From Datisca glomerata (taxonomy: Eukaryota; Streptophyta; Magnoliopsida; Cucurbitales; Datiscaceae), in assembly GCA_003255025.1 (NCBI GenBank), contig QANY01002785.1, forward strand, positions 1,148,043 through 1,212,042: a DNA stretch of 64,000 nt. Direction: 5' to 3'. A model generated the notes under the pieces. It was not told the origin of the DNA. It did not search any database and saw only the letters and a program-made list of their open reading frames with translations. This document shows, piece by piece, positions 60,160 to 64,000 of the stretch; position 1 is the stretch's first letter, and the number at the start of each line of letters is the position of its first letter. Position numbers and translations under genes: made by a program.

Positions 60160-61100
60160 ATGTTTTAGCATGACTAAGTGTGTGAAAATGATAGATGTAA
60201 GACATAATTGTATGAGAGGGAGAGAGAGACCAAGTGTATGAATATAGCTAAGTACATGAAAATGATTAAATAAATGGAAATGATAAAATGACAATCTAAA
60301 ATAAAATGTTAAATTTTTAACTTTTAGGGGAGAATTTTGAGTCCACATAAGAATCCAACCACAGGTTATACGTGTTCATTAAACATAAACATAGAATTGA
60401 TCAACTATGACAAAATCACGATCTAGAATTTTATATCTTCAAAACGTTGCTAAGTGTTTGAAAATGACAAAGTGTATGTTTGATTTTTAATTATCGAGTC
60501 TATATAAGAATCCGACCGTAGGGGTTATAATTATTTTATTATCATAAATACATAAAAAATATACATATGATTATAATTTAAAAATAATTGGTTAGTTTTC
60601 AAATTTTATGAAGTTATAATTATAGAATCAAAGGTTGAATTCCAAATTTCAATATTTAATTTCCAAACTTTTAGGGGAAAAGTTTGATTCAACATTAGAA
60701 TCTCACCTTGGGGGTTATACATATTCATCAAATCGGAAAATGGAATTTACCGACCATCATATTTCATAGGGGAAATGTTTTTTTGTGAGTAGAGTGATAT
60801 TTCATAGATTTGGACAATCCATATATGATCGTGCGACATACATATTAATTAATGTTTTCACATATAAATCGATAAATGTGGACATAATAGTGTGTGAAAA
60901 TGATAAATGTAAGACATAATTGTATGAGTGAGAGAGAGATCTTGAATTTACATCCATTATAATTAGATGACATACTTATTAATTTTGATTTTATATATGA
61001 ACCGAACTTTGAGGTTATACATGTTCGATAATTCGAGATATGTAATTAATTGACTATGATAGAATCATGATCTAGAATTTTATATGAAGAAAAATTATTT
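60160..61100. repeat. degenerate repeats in AT-rich DNA
   Basis: GTGTGAAAATGATA(G/A)ATGTAAGACATAATTGTATGAG occurs at about 60180 and 60895. GGTTATAC(A/G)TGTTC...AGAATTTTATAT blocks occur at about 60365-60435 and 61010-61085, with a partial one at 60710. Probably old tandem or dispersed copies about 650-720 bp apart. Confidence 0.6.
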
Positions 61101-61540
61101 CACTTGATACTTGTCATAAAATCAAGACAGCGTAATCAAGGATACGTTCAATTTTACAATTTATTACATAATTCAATCTAATTTTTAATATAAGTGAAGG
61201 TACTTAATGTTCGTATTGAAAAATTGAGAATCTTGATAACTTTCTTCGCGATTCGTTGAGTATAGGCTAATTAATGTTAAAAATTAGATTTATTGAAATC
61301 GATTAACATGGTGATCACTATAGGTAAAAGTGCATTTTGAGCCATTTACTTCGATCGCCATTTGGAACATGGCGATCATAATGTGGTGGAAAAATAACAG
61401 GTCTTAAAACCATCAATATAGATACCAAACCACCAGTAACTGTTGGTATAGGATAAAAACCACCGTTATAAAGCCATAAAAAATACAAGAACCATCGGCA
61501 TAGGGTGTCGAAACTACCAATATTGGATACACAAGCTGCC
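61101..61540. other. spacer with CCACCGGTATAG-like words
   Basis: No coding sequence. 61400-61545 repeats AAACCACC(A/G)GTA and ACCATCGGCATAGG-type words every 30-45 bp. Confidence 0.4.
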
Positions 61541-61549
61541 GGTATAGAG

Positions 61550-61940
61550 TGTACTGGGGTTCAACAAAAATGCTGTGGGGCTCCAAAAATATGTATTGGG
61601 GTTCAATAAAAATGTAGTGTGGTTCAATAGATATGTACTGAGGTTCAATAAATATGTTATTAGATTCAACAAAATGTAGAAGAATAATATTTCTTGTTGG
61701 GGTTCAACAAAAATATAGTGGGGTTCAACAAATATGTTGTGAAATTCAACAAAATGTAGAAAATGAACCCCACAACAAATTGGTTGAACTCATGTACATA
61801 TTTGTTGAACCCCACTACATTTATGTTGAACCCCACTACATTTATGTTGAACCCCACTACATTTATGTTGAACACCAACAAGAAATATTAACTTTTTACA
61901 TTTTATTGAACCTTACAACATTTTGGTTGAACTCATGCAA
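61550..61940. repeat. fold-back element made of inverted tandem repeats
   Basis: The left arm (about 61555-61755) has about eight units of GGGGTTCAACAAAAATGTAGT in forward orientation. The right arm (about 61765-61935) has about seven units in reverse (TTGAACCCCACTACATTTATG, three of them exact, 23 bp each). The arms can pair into a long imperfect hairpin centred near 61760. Open frames on both strands over the arms result from the repeat. Confidence 0.85.
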
Positions 61941-62356
61941 TACACCAGAAACTCAAGGGGTAATTTTGTAAATTTGGTTCACTTACACATTAATGGATAT
62001 ATACCAAAATCAAACCCTAACCTAGTATTTATTTATACCTCACCTCTCTCCCTCAATTATCTCACGCAGCCAAGCGAAACCATTTTCTTTCTGTTTTGTT
62101 CTTCACATTCCTCAATGTATCCTTGCCGTCGTTCAAAGTCCATTTTTCTTCTCCAAGGCTCTACTTTGTTCTTCGTCATTGCCTCTATCACTATTCATCT
62201 TGGAACTGAATCTTGTGGACCGGTTCAATTGAACCAAACCAAACTGAACCAATCTAAACTGATTCAGACCAACTAAACCAAGCTGAACCGGTCTGAACCC
62301 ACTTGATCAGATTAAGCCAGGTCAATAGTTGCTGAATTTCATTCATATTAGTTCAA
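61941..62356. other. upstream region of a gypsy gag with low-complexity tract
   Basis: 62215-62325 is built from GGTTCAATTGAACCAAACCAAAC-like words (AACC/GGTT). It may be untranslated leader or LTR end of the following gag; no clear primer site seen. Confidence 0.4.
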
Positions 62357-63290
62357 TGCAATGGCTCTCCCAACAAGAAACAACAAAAACCACGCACCTA
62401 TTGATCCAACTGCTAACCCACCAGTGACCGATTCAGTTGAAATGTTCCGAGAGTTCCTAAAGTTGTTGAGGTAGACGACGATAGCCCACCCATCACAACA
62501 ACTACAACAACTACAACAACCACAGTAGAGGATATCAGTCGGCATATAGATGATCTAGACCTTCACGAGGTCGAACCCATTTGAGTTAAATGGCCAATCA
62601 ATTGATCCATTAATAGCTGATGACTTGATCGCTAGGCTAGAGCAAATATTTCAGTATATGTTGAGCTCAGATGCTCAAAAGCTTTGTTGTGCAACATTAA
62701 TGCTGACTCGAAAGCTCGGAAGTGGTGGGAGCTTACACGGAGATGTCATGACATTGAACATAACCCAGTGATGTGGGATCGATTCAAGGTGCTTTTCTTT
62801 GAGAAATATTTTTTGTCACGGCCAAAGCTGATAAGGAGGCTAAATTTCTCAGGCTGGTACAAGGCTACATGATAATAGCCGAGTATGAGAGCAAATTTGA
62901 GAAATTATCCATGTACAACACACATTTTGTAGACACTGAGATTAAGAAAGCTCAAACATTTGAAAAGGGACTTTGTCCTAATATTAAAGGTGTTGTGTCA
63001 CTTCACAAGCACATTACTTACACAGCGGTTGTCGAAGTTGGATTGATCATGGAGCGTATTATTCCACCCAGAGAGCTACCATGGTATGATTGCTCATCGT
63101 AAGACAAAAGGAAATTTCAAGATGACCATATAGAACAACAAGATTCGAAGAAACAAGTTAGAGATTCTCATCCTTTTTGTGCCACTTGTAATAAGAGCCA
63201 CACTAGACAGTGTTATTGAAAGTTAAATGCTTGTTCTAAGTGTGGGAAAATTGGGCATTATCTCAAGGATTGTCCTTCAAACTAACAAGG
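62357..63290 (+). pseudogene. Ty3/gypsy gag with two zinc knuckles
   Basis: Gag of a chromovirus-like gypsy element. The start MALPTRNNKNHAPIDPTANP at about 62359 leads to SVEMFREFLKLL. Frame-shifted blocks follow: ADDLIARLEQIFQYM, then KARKWWELTRRCHDIEHNP and MWDRFKVLFFEKYF (62684-62872), and MIIAEYESKFEKLSMY and KAQTFEKGLCPNIKG (62869-63102), the core of the retrotransposon gag domain. Zinc knuckles: a CX2CX3HX3C form, CATCNKSHTRQC (about 63180-63215), and a standard CSKCGKIGHYLKDC (about 63236-63277). Several frameshifts and stops break it. No protease, RT or integrase follows. Confidence 0.85.
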
Positions 63291-63365
63291 TCTTATCGAT
63301 AGCACAACAGTGAAAAAGAATAAAGGAAAGGCATTCACTTTGACACGCCAAGAAGCTGACGATTA

Positions 63366-63495
63366 GAACATTCATTTTCTCGATTATCTACTTATTTGTG
63401 TTGCTAGTTCACTTCCTGCTCTTGGGCATTAGATTTTCGCATTGGTTGAGTTTGGACATTCATTTTCTCGATTATCTACTTATTTGTGTTTTGCG
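63366..63495. repeat. two copies of a ~37-bp word in the gag-LTR junction
   Basis: ACATTCATTTTCTCGATTAT plus CTACTTATTTGTGTT occurs at about 63369 and again at about 63457, 88 bp apart. It marks the place where pol is missing. Confidence 0.75.
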
Positions 63496-63579
63496 CATTA
63501 CTATTACTTGTATCTTTTGTTCATATTGTGTGTATCCAATTTTAAATGAGGCAGCTCTGTTTCGAGGATGAAAGTTCTT

Positions 63580-63592
63580 AAGGAGAGGAGAA
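63580..63592 (+). other. polypurine tract of the gypsy element
   Basis: AAGGAGAGGAGAA directly before an LTR start (TGTAATACC). Confidence 0.65.
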
Positions 63593-64000
63593 TGTAATAC
63601 CCCCAAAACTCAAGGGGTATGATAACTCTAAGATTTTAGAGTTATCTTTTCATTTCTAAGTCTTAATTGTTGCTTATCTTAGGGGGATTTAGTATTTTAT
63701 TACTTTAGTCTTAGATATTTCTTTCTTATTTAGTTTTATGCTTAGTTGAGCTACCATACTAGTATTCTGAGTGTTTTTTTAGTAATTTTATACATTAGTG
63801 TTGCTTCCGTGCAGGAACCCTTGTAAGCTTAGAAGATAAAGAATGCTATAGCAGATTCTGTTTCTGTTATAGCTGCATCATTGTTGATGCAAGCTTAGCA
63901 GGAGGATTTTTTACGTAGTCCAACTGGCCCTGTAAAGCAAAGTAGAATCACGTGCGCTAAAAACCCTTTATTCCAAATGGCATGAGCGCCTGTGCCAGTA
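63593..64000 (+). repeat. 3' LTR of the gypsy element, running off the window
   Basis: Starts TGTAATACCCCCAAAACTC after the polypurine tract and continues to the window end. 63617-64000 is related to 57197-57345. Contains an inverted word, AACTCTAAGATTTTAGAGTT, at about 63626-63645. Confidence 0.65.

Noticed and set aside
61654..61971. Repetitive 105-codon frame on the plus strand and 71-codon frame on the minus strand
   Set aside because: Both come from the fold-back repeat units.
1..64000. tRNA or rRNA genes
   Set aside because: I looked for cloverleaf-like and rRNA sequence and saw none I could support, apart from the trnI-rpl23 spacer fragment in the plastid insert, which does not contain the tRNA.

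Overview
This window looks like nuclear DNA of a dicot plant. It has intron-rich genes with GT/AG splice sites, an AT-rich background, many decayed Ty1/copia and Ty3/gypsy retrotransposons, and a piece of plastid DNA (rpl2-rpl23) stuck inside a retrotransposon. I cannot name the species from sequence alone. Two genes look intact, both on the minus strand. One is a seven-exon cyclic nucleotide-gated channel (CNGC) of 726 residues at 30593-34613. The other is a five-exon SR splicing factor of the RSZ21/RSZ22 (9G8-like) type, 180 residues, at 44774-48019. A third, broken minus-strand locus at about 12470-13155 keeps exons from the C-terminal lobe of casein kinase 2 alpha.

Layout. 1-710: gypsy protease remnant, minus strand. 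718-8748: decayed copia element (copia A copy 1) with a 2-kb 5' LTR, noncoding leader, gag-pol full of stops, and a cut 3' LTR. 8750-13715: a block opening with CACTA-like palindromes and holding the CK2 alpha fragment. 13721-15532: solo LTR of the copia A family with a 5-bp target duplication (GATTG). 17690-18860: Sirevirus-like reverse transcriptase/RNase H remnant. 23389-29290: minus-strand copia B element with an intact YVDD box, a 958-bp plastid insert and an internal duplication, ending in telomere-like DNA. 30593-34613: CNGC gene with a MITE in intron 2. 35731-37241: probable non-autonomous Helitron. 38027-42411: non-autonomous LTR element (LARD type) whose inside is three successive tandem arrays. 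44774-48860: RSZ gene with promoter and a LINE fragment antisense in intron 2. 49454-53230: second copia A copy, truncated. 54440-55035: tandem palindromes. 56384-59835: nested gypsy LTR, Athila-like gag and another transposon fragment. 59950-61940: tandem and fold-back repeats. 62357-64000: gypsy gag joined almost directly to its 3' LTR, with pol deleted.

Apart from the two host genes this is TE graveyard. I found no convincing new biological system. The best leads are the array-filled LARD element, the 61.5-kb fold-back, the plastid-in-copia junctions, the duplicated splice donor in the CNGC gene, and the CK2 alpha fragment next to transposon-like palindromes. Nothing here could be run through a database; family names come from recognised motifs and gene layout.
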